A stretch of DNA of 64,000 nt from an uncultured Lachnospiraceae bacterium (GTDB lineage Bacteria > Bacillota > Clostridia > Lachnospirales > Lachnospiraceae). The DNA is taken from NCBI GenBank assembly GCA_934330725.1, contig CAKRGM010000002.1, forward strand, positions 1 through 64,000, given 5' to 3'. The notes beneath the pieces are model-generated. The model saw only the letters and a program-made list of their open reading frames with translations, had not been told where the DNA came from and searched no databases. Below are positions 1 through 9,352 of the stretch, in pieces; within the stretch, counting starts at the first letter, position 1, and every line of letters begins with the position of its first letter. Position numbers and translations under genes: made by a program.

Positions 1-51
1 TTGACAAATCTTAATTGTTGAGTTGATTATCTCAAATTATTATAATATCGT

Positions 52-660
52 CTATATATGCACTATGGTGCGTTTACAAACATAATAAGCACCATACTTC
101 TTTACTAATTTTACTGGAAACACTGTATAAAATGCCATCTCCGCTGCAGATAGCAATCCCCATATCAGAGCTTCTATTGATATTGCAAGACTTGATATAT
201 TTCCATGTGTAGCAATAAAAAACACTCCTACAAGTGCCAATATGGTACATATAGTCTCCTTGGATGTCGGCTTTTTTCTCTTTATCATAAACATTACAAT
301 TATTACAATAACAGGTGATATATACTGCAGAATTGTTGCTGTTGCTGCATTAGAGTATTTTACTGCGCACATAAATGTAAGTTGTACCATTGTACTTCCC
401 AGCACTGAAAATATAAGTATTCCTATTCTTCCGTCCCGTTCCTTAAATATTGCAAATAATTTACTTCTATCCTTTATAAAACAATATACCAGCAATATCA
501 CCCCTGCGAAAAAGGCTCGTACAGATGACATCCATATAGGATCTATCTTATTATTCTGAGTAAGAATCTGACATAGCAGTCCCGTTACTGCCCAGAATAC
601 TGCCGCAGCGACTACCATTATTCCCCCCTTTAACCTACTATCAATCACATTATCACCCAT
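52..660 (-). pseudogene. Truncated EamA/DMT-family membrane transporter
   Basis: The 202-residue frame matches the drug/metabolite transporter (EamA) superfamily, inner-membrane exporters or importers of small metabolites. It has the first EamA repeat (hydrophobic helices from about residue 15 to 150, including the ATATILQYISPV segment typical of helices 4-5) and only the start of the second repeat. Family members usually have about 290-310 residues and ten helices. Here homology ends near residue 190 and is followed by a short unrelated tail and a stop at 52. I read this as a 3' truncation at a deletion or insertion junction. A few transporters of this superfamily work as one short repeat, but those are nearer 110 residues. 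The substrate cannot be told. Confidence 0.7.
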
Positions 661-721
661 TTCTTATAAGTTAAATTCTAATATATGCACTAATCTAAAT
701 ATTAAAATTATACTAACAGAT

Positions 722-806
722 TGTTATGTATAAATATTGTAAATATACGTATTACTATAGCAGGTGAAACATATTGTAAAATTGTCGCAGTAGCTGCATT
801 ATTAAT
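722..806 (-). pseudogene. Relic of a second EamA gene
   Basis: Read leftward from about 806, this stretch encodes NNAATATILQYVSPAIVI, almost the same as the helix 4-5 segment of the truncated transporter next to it (SNAATATILQYISPVIVI). No start and no long frame surround it. It is therefore a scrap of a paralogous EamA gene. The rest of the 332-base gap from 661 to 992 is AT-rich and shows no further gene, RNA or clear terminator. Confidence 0.6.
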
Positions 807-992
807 TATAATTAATCATATCACGGCCTAAACATTATAATTATTATAAAATATGTTTTATCCATTAATTTATTAAACAATAAACTTTTGCATATGCTTT
901 TACTTTTTCATATTCCAATATGCTGATTATAAATTCCCCAATAATACGTTCCATTAAAGTATTTTACTCTAAAATACTTACAAAACGATATA

Positions 993-2564
993 CTATTGTA
1001 ATGTTAGTAAATGCCCATAAAATGTAGGCTGTCCTATAATATTTTCTGTTTGAAAGGTTCTTTTATTTGTCAGCTTAAACAGCCATGTATTCTTAATAAC
1101 CCTGTCCCATTCGTCTTTTCTATATAATAAACCTTTAGTAATATCATCAAAAAACAGCACATCCGGATTATTTAACTCACAATCATCTATCGCCGCCCGC
1201 ACTTCTTCAAAATTCTCATATGCAATATCAATAAAGTAATCTATCATAAAATACTCTACCAGTTCATCCATATATTTATAATATTCATCAAATGCTTCCA
1301 TCACAAATCCAAACAATATAAACCCGGGATTACTTTTAAAGAAATTATCAGACCATCTTCCTTTTGCCATAATATTATCGCCTGTGGTTTTATTAGATTT
1401 CAGTGTATAAAATCCCGGATGATTGATTACACTCTTTAGCCTGTCATCCACCACATAATATGTTGCATCAATCCACAGCCCACCATACCTGTATAACAAT
1501 TCTACCCTAAGCCTGTCAGACAGCGTTGTCATACTGATCTGTCCTGTATTAAATTTTTCAATTATTTCGGGTGAAAATGTAACGTACTCCTGACAATTCT
1601 GCAAAGTTATAATATGTAACCTCGAATTTTCCCTGTCCATATTCCTTCGCACGCTGTCAATGCACCTCTTTACCAGATCCGGAGCATTTTCTTCTCCCTG
1701 CCACCAGCACATCCATATTGGGAACTTTGCTGATGCTGCCGGCTGCATCTTTTGCTTAGTTTCATATAACACAGGCTGAAGGGTCTTTCTTTGTCCTGCC
1801 TTATAACGCTGTACTATCCCATCTGTTACTTTACAAAACAGCTTTCTTGCCAGCTTTCTGGCATAAAAATATTTATCTATCTCATCCGATTCCATCAGCT
1901 TGACAGGCTGTTCCTTAATCCTGTAACTGTTTTTTATGAGCCATACTTTAAATAACCTTTCTGACAGAAAGCCCATTGCACGTTTCTGATAGTCATCTCT
2001 TTTAGAAAAATCAATCTGTTTTTCAACTTCAAACAATATATCAAAAAGCCATTCACAATATTTATCAAAAATCTCTTTTCTGGTTATGAGCATATTATAA
2101 CCATTCATAAGCTTCGACTCTGCCATATAATCAAACGCTTTAATATATTCCGGATATTTATATTCAATCACACTTCTGCATTTGTCCAAATCACCAATAC
2201 AGTGACATTTCTGATACTGTTCACGAACGCTGTCAAAACCGACTACCAGACATGAAGGCACAATAATATCATAATCTCTCAATGTCTCTTCAATATATTC
2301 TTTCTTCAGCATTCTTCCATTATTAAGGAAAAATCTCCTGTAATGCTCTATGCCTATAATATCACATTTATGGTTTTTCCATAGCCAGTAAAGTCCGGTA
2401 AGTTCACAATACTTTTTATTTTTATCAGATATATTATCCCCGGTATCATCCCCCTGATATCCAAGATCCTCTGAAAGTGCCCTTCCCACATGAAGCGTCT
2501 TATGAAATCCATCATTTACTTCTGTGTATTTTTTATGCGTCATCACCCACATTTCTGTCTTCAT
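993..2564 (-). CDS. Two-domain glycosyltransferase: DUF4422 plus capsular polysaccharide synthesis (GT32-like) domain
   Basis: Residues 1 to about 230 resemble DUF4422, an N-terminal domain of predicted capsule glycosyltransferases; the segment GIEHYRRFF is characteristic. From about residue 285 a Caps_synth/GT32-like domain begins (PIWMCWWQGEENAP), with a nucleotide-sugar region RLRVELLYRYGGLWIDA that carries the conserved Asp residues of the alpha-1,6-mannosyl/galactosyl transferase fold. The two domains occur separately in many genomes, so one protein may add two sugars in sequence. The upstream in-frame ATG at 2579 has no usable spacing to a ribosome site. The ATG at 2564 follows GAGGG by eight bases and is preferred. 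The donor and acceptor sugars are unknown. Confidence 0.8.
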   Translation of the reverse strand: MKTEMWVMTHKKYTEVNDGFHKTLHVGRALSEDLGYQGDDTGDNISDKNKKYCELTGLYWLWKNHKCDIIGIEHYRRFFLNNGRMLKKEYIEETLRDYDIIVPSCLVVGFDSVREQYQKCHCIGDLDKCRSVIEYKYPEYIKAFDYMAESKLMNGYNMLITRKEIFDKYCEWLFDILFEVEKQIDFSKRDDYQKRAMGFLSERLFKVWLIKNSYRIKEQPVKLMESDEIDKYFYARKLARKLFCKVTDGIVQRYKAGQRKTLQPVLYETKQKMQPAASAKFPIWMCWWQGEENAPDLVKRCIDSVRRNMDRENSRLHIITLQNCQEYVTFSPEIIEKFNTGQISMTTLSDRLRVELLYRYGGLWIDATYYVVDDRLKSVINHPGFYTLKSNKTTGDNIMAKGRWSDNFFKSNPGFILFGFVMEAFDEYYKYMDELVEYFMIDYFIDIAYENFEEVRAAIDDCELNNPDVLFFDDITKGLLYRKDEWDRVIKNTWLFKLTNKRTFQTENIIGQPTFYGHLLTLQ

Positions 2565-2606
2565 ATTATTAACCCTCATTTCCAGCAGGTTTGTTGCAAA
2601 GACACA

Positions 2607-2635
2607 ATTAGAAATTTACATACGCAATTTCTAAT
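2607..2635. repeat. 10-bp perfect inverted repeat in intergenic DNA
   Basis: ATTAGAAATT and AATTTCTAAT are separated by nine bases between two leftward genes. The stem is AT-only except for one GC pair and has no T-tract on either side, so a classical terminator is unlikely. The surrounding 140 bases hold no gene. It may be part of a dispersed intergenic repeat. Confidence 0.45.
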
Positions 2636-2721
2636 CTGCCGTCATGAGCTATTCGCTTTGCTCAGAAACAAACAGCTGTGTGAAACTTTCACAAAATCCT
2701 GATACAACTCCTGCTAACTTA

Positions 2722-3195
2722 TCATAAAACCACAAGTACATATTTATCATCATCCAGTTTAAGCTCATGAACCTGATACTGGTTCCAGTTATCAATCACC
2801 TTAATATCATGACCATGTAAAAGAACACATGAACTTAACTGCATTGCCTTTTTTATAAGTTCCGATTTCCTGTCATCCGGCACTGCATCGCTTAAAATCA
2901 CTGCCAGATCAAACTTTTTAAAGTTATTAAAGGATTCCTGTTTGCTGCTGTCTATACTAAGAAATGTATTTTCATCAACTATTTCATCATAAATCTTTTT
3001 ATATACACAAAGACCTTTCGTATCGCAAAAATCAACTCCGGTTATATTACATTCAGGCGGCACCTCTCTATCAAGTATACTTCTTGATACTCCTCCAATC
3101 GCCTTGTAAAACATGCCAATATCCAGCATACGTTGCGGTTCCAGCTGCTCCATAACCTCACAAAAAACATACATTGTATTCGTATTACTAACCAT
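2722..3195 (-). CDS. Small Rossmann/methyltransferase-like protein of unknown function
   Basis: The 157-residue product has features of a class I SAM-dependent methyltransferase fold. There is a glycine-containing first strand (MLDIGM, about residue 21), an acidic second strand (TGVDF, about residue 51) and a strand FDLAVILSD near residue 95. It lacks a convincing GxGxG loop and is shorter than usual (200-250 residues), so catalysis is uncertain. It lies between two surface-sugar genes and is divergent from the gene pair at 3389. A GGGGG stretch lies about ten bases before the ATG. It could be a degenerate methyltransferase partner of the glycosyltransferase downstream. Confidence 0.5.
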   Translation of the reverse strand: MVSNTNTMYVFCEVMEQLEPQRMLDIGMFYKAIGGVSRSILDREVPPECNITGVDFCDTKGLCVYKKIYDEIVDENTFLSIDSSKQESFNNFKKFDLAVILSDAVPDDRKSELIKKAMQLSSCVLLHGHDIKVIDNWNQYQVHELKLDDDKYVLVVL

Positions 3196-3388
3196 AGTTA
3201 ATCTGCCCCCAAAATACCTATAATTGTGTTGTACTTTTACTGATAAATACTGTGCTCTCCAACAATGTTTATTATTGAAAGAAACAACAATTAATGTTAA
3301 TATACATTATATATAATTTTATGTTGGTTTACAATTATCTACATTTATATTTTACAATGTTTAATTTATATTCTCTGGAGGCTCACAT

Positions 3389-3961
3389 ATGTTATCTATT
3401 GACACTGAAACCTACGTAGAATCACGCATTCAAGAAATGAATACATGGAAGCAGCTACATGAAGCTGAACTTATATCTCTTAGATCATCCATCAATCAGT
3501 TCCTTGCGTCAAACACTGCCAAATCTATATATACACTTTGCACATTTCTGACTGATGGAAATATATTTGACACTTTCAAAGGTGTTCCTGATATTGCATA
3601 CTGCATTGTAGCCGCTACTATAACAGCCTTTGAATTTAATTCCAGCTCTGATGCACTCCCATTTTTATATAACACATTTAACATTGAAGGCATTATAAAT
3701 AAAATGCGCAGCTACAGATTTCTTATACTTAACATTGAATATGACACTGAACGTACTGAAGCGCAAAAAACTCTTTCCGAAGCAGTAAAGAACAATAGCT
3801 TATCACTTATTGCACTCATAAAGCTTATTTATAATATTGCTGATAATAAATCTTATGTTATCAGATTGATAAGCAATTATTTTGAATCCGCAGGAATGAA
3901 AAATGAATCACATAGCCTGCTCGAACTTTACAATGCTATGGAGGTACCGACAAATGAATAA
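3389..3961 (+). CDS. Hypothetical helical protein, first gene of a two-gene plus-strand unit
   Basis: I do not recognise this 190-residue protein. It is mostly polar and predicted helical, with heptad-like leucines near the N-terminus and no signal peptide or membrane helix. The start has a good ribosome site (TGGAGG, eight bases before the ATG). Its last codons overlap the next gene's start by eight bases, so the two are probably translationally coupled. The only neighbour in the unit is a glycosyltransferase, which makes an accessory role in glycan synthesis plausible, but nothing in the sequence proves it. Confidence 0.7.
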   Translation: MLSIDTETYVESRIQEMNTWKQLHEAELISLRSSINQFLASNTAKSIYTLCTFLTDGNIFDTFKGVPDIAYCIVAATITAFEFNSSSDALPFLYNTFNIEGIINKMRSYRFLILNIEYDTERTEAQKTLSEAVKNNSLSLIALIKLIYNIADNKSYVIRLISNYFESAGMKNESHSLLELYNAMEVPTNE

Positions 3962-4616
3962 TAAACAATTCTGTTTTATTATGTGCTCTAATAATATCCA
4001 ATATGAAAATGAATGCATCAAATATATCAACAGTCTGGAAATTCCAACTGAATATTCTATCGATATCAAAGTAATCCGTGATGCAGTCTCTATGACATCC
4101 GGATATAATCGCGCAATGCTCATGTCAGATGCCAAATATAAAATATACCTTCATCATGATACATTCATAATCAACAAGCGTTTTTTATATGATTTACTTG
4201 AACAATTTAAAAATCCAAATACCGGTATGGTAGGAGTCGTTGGTACTCCACGACTTGCCAATACATGCGTTATGTGGTTTGGCCACCGCGTTGGAAAATT
4301 ACTTTATAACTGCATATATAATACCACTAATTCAGTTATTGGTGAAATCACAATCCCAACAAAGGTAGAGGCTGTAGATGGCTTCTTAATGGCTACACAG
4401 TATGATATCAGATGGCGGGAAGATATATTTACCGGATGGGATTTCTATGACATATCCCAAAGCTTTGAATTTAGAAAGGCCGGATACGATATAATAGTTC
4501 CACCTGCTGATACTCCGTGGTGCTTTCATGACGATGGCATACTTGATATGTCCAGCTATTATGAAACACGTAAAATATTTATGCAGGAATATAAAGATAT
4601 GCTGCATATATCTTAA
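3954..4616 (+). CDS. StrF-like GT-A glycosyltransferase
   Basis: The 220-residue product looks like the GT-A-fold domain found in streptomycin-biosynthesis StrF and many capsule loci (Glyco_tranf_2_5 type). It shows an N-terminal strand, a YKIYLHHDTFI segment in place of the usual DxD region (HHD, about residue 68), a mid-domain EAVDGFLMAT acceptor-loop motif and a GWDFYD segment with the conserved WDFYD-like acid. The reading frame is open further upstream, but the ATG at 3954 is correct because GGAGG at 3940-3944 lies nine bases before it. It follows the hypothetical gene with an eight-base overlap. The acceptor is unknown. Confidence 0.75.
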   Translation: MNNKQFCFIMCSNNIQYENECIKYINSLEIPTEYSIDIKVIRDAVSMTSGYNRAMLMSDAKYKIYLHHDTFIINKRFLYDLLEQFKNPNTGMVGVVGTPRLANTCVMWFGHRVGKLLYNCIYNTTNSVIGEITIPTKVEAVDGFLMATQYDIRWREDIFTGWDFYDISQSFEFRKAGYDIIVPPADTPWCFHDDGILDMSSYYETRKIFMQEYKDMLHIS

Positions 4617-4722
4617 AGAGCAATACGTCAGGCTGACTAATATACTAAACTGCACTGTATATCATGCGTCCTGTATATTAACCAGCCCGCTTCTGTATGC
4701 CAATCCGCGTTTCAACCAGTCT

Positions 4723-7275
4723 CTATATCAGCCTCTCATTTATCAGCTTTTTTAATTTAGTTGAACTTGTACTCTTTGTATATGGGAAAAATACCATTGT
4801 TGAGCCATTCTTCTCAAGAAATTCCTTTTCTGCAAGCCAACTTGGGTCATGTTCATAGTCGCTTCCTGAAAACTGCACATCAAAATGATATACCTTATAC
4901 ATATCCCTTGTTCCTGCAAAATTAAGCGGAAGTTTTACTGCCTCATCCACATATTTACATGAACGAACCATCTCTATCCTCTCTTCAAACGGAACAAATG
5001 GCTCTGCCTGTTTATTAAGTCTTACGCCTTCATCAGATACAACGCCAACTATAAGATAATTGCAAAGCTCTTTAGCCCTTCTGAACATATTTAAATGTCC
5101 TATATGAAAAAGGTCAAATACACCGGCAATATATCCAACGTTATATAGCCTGGTATGTGTATCCTGTTTATTCATATTTAATTCATCTGTGCCTGAATTA
5201 TTCACATCCCGTATATCTGTGTCCGATTTATTCAATCGCGTGTTTTCATTTTTTTGACCATTAAAACCTGCTGCCAGTTTTACTGCTACATTCTGTCGTC
5301 TTTTATTTGGGTAATCATTTCCCGGATCATATATATGATAATCAGTTATGCCCATGCTTTTAAGCTGGTTAACAACTCCGTTATATCCCTTAATACATAT
5401 AATTATATGTCTCTTATCAGCAGGAATATCTTTTAGTATCTCCGGAGAATTAATTGGAATACCCTGCATCTTTGTTCCCCATTTAGCACTATTGTTATCA
5501 ATAATAGAATAAATGTCATAATCCCCTGCAAACTGAAAAAGAAACCTTTCTGTAAATCTTCCAGAGCCAAATAATATAAGCTTTTTTGCATCCCTGTCTT
5601 GTGTTCCGGCATAAAAACTATCATTAACACCATCATCAAATCCATCAAATATATCAACAAATATTTTCTGGTACTCCTTAGCGCTGTAATTAATCTTCTC
5701 CCTGTTAGTATACAGAGCCCTGCCATTCACTCTTTTGTTCTCATAATACGGCATGAGTGATTTTTGATTTCTTAATACATCTGTAAATCTGGATGACATG
5801 CGCTGCCATATATCGATGCATTCAGATAGTCCGTATCTTTCTAAGATTTCATCCTCAGGTACCGCCTTCTCAAAAGTTCTATCCGTTCCATCATATATTA
5901 TTGATATTGAGCGGTACATGATGGCCTTAGCCGGGCAATTCTCCCAGTAAAATTCCTGGTCATAATATTTAAATCTGTCCTTAGATTCAGATACAGTCTT
6001 ATCATAGAAACAGTTCAAAGGAACCATATCGATATATCCCTTTGAAAGAATCGGACCTAAATCTCTTCCATTGGCACTATTCCTATCTTTCTCAGATATA
6101 ACATCAGTATGCTCAGACGACTGTACAATCAATTCATACATATCGTCCATTGCTTTCAAAAATGCATCCTTATCCTGCTTAGCTACGAGTTTTAACTCAT
6201 TCATAGCTATAGGAGCATCAACATATGGCATAACAAAACTATCGCCATCAACATATGAATCCACTACATTAATTCCCCTGCTATGCAAATCCTGCAGGTT
6301 CATCTGCATTTCATTAAGCTTTTTAACACCTTCCTTGTAAACAGCCCTTTTTAATACATTTCGTGTACCTTTATGTTCACAGATGCTTGTAACCAGTGCA
6401 TTTTCACGTCCTCTGTCAAGCGATATTGTAGCATGCAGCGTATCGTCAAATATATCGTGAGACCCTTCATCATGACTACACTCAATTATGTATGCATTAG
6501 CCATCTTATGAAACATTCCGTTTTTAATTAAATCCGTGTACAGATACTGTTCCTCAAGAAATACGCTATCGGGATAGTTATACAATGGGAAATATCTCAT
6601 AGCCAGTTCTTCTACCGGCTCATAATCTGATGCATATACAAGCTGCGTTTCCTGAAGAGATGGCATGGCAGAATAAAACTTATCATTAATAAACCCTGCT
6701 GCTTTAAGCATTTCTTTTAATTCGGCCATTGAATAACATCTTCCCGCTATTGTATCCTTGTCTGCATCGGATAATCTTCTATAATTCTCGATTCCATCGA
6801 AATTATGATTCGTATAAGGATCCCTGTCCCCGCATATATACTTAATTGCATAACGGTTTTCTGCTCCAAGAAGAAGCCGTCCATCAGCCTTTAACAACTT
6901 ATAACATACTTTTAGCAGTTCCTCAGGTGCCTTGCTCTCCTCTAAAATATCTATTCCAACTATGTAATCATATGTGGTCAGTTCTACCCCTGTATTTTCA
7001 GCTTGCGATATACCCGGATTATCTGCCTGACCCAAAATTTCTGTCTTATCTAAAACTTCTGTCTTACCTGAAACTTCTGATTGTCTTAAGACCTCTGATA
7101 TACTGAATGCCCTGACATGCCCCCTGCTTTCAAGAAACATTTTCACAGCAGAATCTTCCTGCCTGAAATACAGATATAAAATACTGCTGCCTGACCTGAA
7201 GTTGTACCACACAATTGCACCCTTGGAAAATTCTTTAATCATTGATTCACAATCTTGTATTTTAATATCTGCCAT
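4723..7275 (-). CDS. Multidomain protein: methyltransferase-like, Rossmann sensor, C-terminal cytidylyltransferase
   Basis: This is an 850-residue fusion. Residues 1-260 resemble a SAM methyltransferase: YDYIVGIDILEE, then KADGRLLLGAENR and a YSMAELKEMLKAAGF segment. Residues 270-540 form a region I cannot assign. At about 572-660 lies a Rossmann domain (KLILFGSGRFTERFL, then SIIDNNSAKWG) of the kind attached to many enzymes here. Residues 715-850 are a TagD/ECT-type cytidylyltransferase with the signature HIGH in GVFDLFHIGHLNMF and the C-terminal STSSTKLKK loop that contacts CTP. It would make a CDP-alcohol such as CDP-glycerol or CDP-ethanolamine. Four tandem six-residue repeats lie near residues 59-82. 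An AAGGGGG site precedes the ATG. Substrate unknown. Confidence 0.8.
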   Translation of the reverse strand: MADIKIQDCESMIKEFSKGAIVWYNFRSGSSILYLYFRQEDSAVKMFLESRGHVRAFSISEVLRQSEVSGKTEVLDKTEILGQADNPGISQAENTGVELTTYDYIVGIDILEESKAPEELLKVCYKLLKADGRLLLGAENRYAIKYICGDRDPYTNHNFDGIENYRRLSDADKDTIAGRCYSMAELKEMLKAAGFINDKFYSAMPSLQETQLVYASDYEPVEELAMRYFPLYNYPDSVFLEEQYLYTDLIKNGMFHKMANAYIIECSHDEGSHDIFDDTLHATISLDRGRENALVTSICEHKGTRNVLKRAVYKEGVKKLNEMQMNLQDLHSRGINVVDSYVDGDSFVMPYVDAPIAMNELKLVAKQDKDAFLKAMDDMYELIVQSSEHTDVISEKDRNSANGRDLGPILSKGYIDMVPLNCFYDKTVSESKDRFKYYDQEFYWENCPAKAIMYRSISIIYDGTDRTFEKAVPEDEILERYGLSECIDIWQRMSSRFTDVLRNQKSLMPYYENKRVNGRALYTNREKINYSAKEYQKIFVDIFDGFDDGVNDSFYAGTQDRDAKKLILFGSGRFTERFLFQFAGDYDIYSIIDNNSAKWGTKMQGIPINSPEILKDIPADKRHIIICIKGYNGVVNQLKSMGITDYHIYDPGNDYPNKRRQNVAVKLAAGFNGQKNENTRLNKSDTDIRDVNNSGTDELNMNKQDTHTRLYNVGYIAGVFDLFHIGHLNMFRRAKELCNYLIVGVVSDEGVRLNKQAEPFVPFEERIEMVRSCKYVDEAVKLPLNFAGTRDMYKVYHFDVQFSGSDYEHDPSWLAEKEFLEKNGSTMVFFPYTKSTSSTKLKKLINERLI

Positions 7276-7503
7276 TATAGTTTCCCCCTTGCTGCTTTTA
7301 TTCGTATGTGCATCTGCTCAATCATAACCCCAAAATAATCATAACAGTGCCATAAATCTTGCATTTATCCTTTTGCATTTTTCTTTGTTATTTTTAGTGT
7401 GATTTTAAATTATTCATTATATTTTTTATTCACAATACAATACTGTTTCATTAATTTCAAATATACCTTATGTTCCATGATCGTTATACGCAAAACAACA
7501 AAT

Positions 7504-7531
7504 GCCTTTAGAGTCATTATACTCTAAAGGC
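7504..7531 (-). terminator. Hairpin downstream of the Rpn-type gene
   Basis: GCCTTTAGAGT and ACTCTAAAGGC form a perfect 11-bp stem around a six-base loop, eight bases past the stop of the gene at 7539-8492. On the minus strand it is followed by ATTTGTTG, a weak T-tract, so it is a likely but imperfect intrinsic terminator. Confidence 0.65.
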
Positions 7532-7538
7532 TTTACAT

Positions 7539-8492
7539 CTACATCAAATCATACTCTTTCAAAAGCTGCATCTGATATTCTTTATCAGATGCAGACCGTC
7601 TTAAGTCTTCCGTTCTTCCATCTGATAATAGCAAAGTAACTAATCGATTGGCCATCTCCAGCCCCTGTTCCCGGCCCAGTTGTTTGCCTTCCTTTTGGCC
7701 TTCTTCTCGACCTTCTTTTCTGCCTTCTTTTCTGCCTTCTTCTCTGGCATCTTCTCTTTCTAATTCCAACTGTCTGTCAAATGTATAATCAAGCTGCATA
7801 TTCTTTGTCACCTCATTTCTTCGAGATATCAAGAACTCCTTCAATATATCATGTTCAATGCAATAATCTATAGCCATCTGGATATCAATAACCAAATCTT
7901 CATCTGTCCTGCCATAATGTAATTCCCTGACTTTATTAACAAAAATCATGTATTCATCGAGCCACCTGCACGACTGTCTTATATGAGTATTCTTACCATT
8001 GTTGATATTATATACCATACACTTAAGTTCAAGATTCGGATTGTTTGTCGTCTTCTCATATGCATCGGAGAGCTTAAGCTCCTGTACATCAGGCTGATTC
8101 TTTTCTCCATTATAAAATACAACAAAATGTGGTACGGGAATCTTCACCAGTTTTCGACCATACAGGTTTCGCCCCAGCTTTCTTTCCTTGCCTTCTCCAC
8201 CTCTTCCGCTAAGCATGTCAGACAAAATTACCGTAAAATAGATAAGACTTCTAACCGGCATATTCGGACAAACTGTTGACTGATGCTCATATATACTCAA
8301 CCTGGCATCAACAACAAACGCAGCATCATTTCTTATGGATAAAGAAATTCCGCCATCAAGTGTCTTAATCTCAACTTCATCCGGATTCTCATGTGATGAA
8401 CCATTCATTACATTATACAGCTGCAATGCACGCCTCTTATCCTCCATCAACATGCTGAACACATCACTCTTATACTCTCTGTTACCATTCAT
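7539..8492 (-). CDS. Rpn family PD-(D/E)XK nuclease / putative transposase
   Basis: The 317-residue protein belongs to the Rpn/PD-(D/E)XK nuclease transposase families. The domain at about residues 5-230 has the early motif FSMLMEDKRRALQLYN, an acidic DARLSIYEHQS strand holding the E-x-Q type catalytic pair (about residue 62) and VPHFVVFYNG (about residue 115). These proteins act on DNA and are linked to RecA-independent recombination. Residues about 245-275 are Lys-Glu-Gly repeats (KEGRKEGREEGQKEG), a hydrophilic helix common in this family and prone to slippage. AAGGAG lies seven bases before the ATG. It stands alone between surface-glycan genes, as expected of a mobile or multi-copy gene. 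Confidence 0.85.
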   Translation of the reverse strand: MNGNREYKSDVFSMLMEDKRRALQLYNVMNGSSHENPDEVEIKTLDGGISLSIRNDAAFVVDARLSIYEHQSTVCPNMPVRSLIYFTVILSDMLSGRGGEGKERKLGRNLYGRKLVKIPVPHFVVFYNGEKNQPDVQELKLSDAYEKTTNNPNLELKCMVYNINNGKNTHIRQSCRWLDEYMIFVNKVRELHYGRTDEDLVIDIQMAIDYCIEHDILKEFLISRRNEVTKNMQLDYTFDRQLELEREDAREEGRKEGRKEGREEGQKEGKQLGREQGLEMANRLVTLLLSDGRTEDLRRSASDKEYQMQLLKEYDLM

Positions 8493-9011
8493 AATTTTCT
8501 CTCCTTATCTGATATATTACTGATAAAGCAGAAAATACAAATACCAACTAAGTATATTCATTATGATTATATAATGAACCTCGTTTATGATTGACCTTCG
8601 TTGTTAGCCAATCATATAAACATGTTGAGCTTGCATTCATTATATCGTGAACATATCTCACTCAGTGTATTTCGTAAAATTACACTTGCAAGTAAGTAAC
8701 TTTACTTCATTATATCATATAATCCTGCTTTATACAGCCTGTTAAAAGCAAGATTTTCACGATAAAATATAGACAAAATCCAGATAAATTGATCCTGTAC
8801 CGCACATTGTAATATATTTTTGCAATTTGTCAAAAATAATATAGCAACCGCACAGGCGATATAGAAAAATTGCTTTCTTTTATTATATCATAACAATATA
8901 AATATTGCAAATAATATTGTTATGAAATTAACCATTATTTTTATTAATCCTCAAGATTGTTATATAAACTCTTTATCTCAAACGGACTACAAAGTTCTGA
9001 TTGTGCCACCT

Positions 9012-9352
9012 CTAAAAATCTCTCCTACTAATAATATGCTCAACCTCAAATGCATACTTATTCCAAAGTTTATACCACTTTACCTGCCCGCTTAGCAATT
9101 CATCAAGATTGCAAAAGCATTCATCAGAAGCGAATCCTGTTACATTATTATCATATTTATACATCCATGGCTTCTTAGCTCCAACTTAATGAATTATTGC
9201 AAAATTAAAAGGTGGATCGACACTAAATGTTCTATACATAATGAATAGTATGCCGCACCACTCCCATTTTCCCTATACATTAATGTCATAATCGTATTTA
9301 CAAAAACAAAGCAACTGACCAGTCAGCCATCCTGTACCATACAAAATCACTT
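9012..9352 (-). pseudogene. Relic fusing a Rossmann strand to the C-terminus of a GT8 glycosyltransferase
   Basis: Read leftward in one frame from 9352, the sequence gives KVILYGTGWLTGQLL, the first strand and loop of a Rossmann domain, and then a stop. It continues with FNFAIIH, a stop, and VGAKKPWMYKYDN. The last part is the GT8 (LgtC-like) C-terminal motif HxxGxxKPW with one residue changed to a stop, followed by WYKLWNKYAFEVE. Two internal stops and missing N-terminal domains mark it as dead. The rest of the 850-base gap from 8493 to 9346 shows no gene; it is AT-rich with no repeat I could recognise. Confidence 0.65.
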
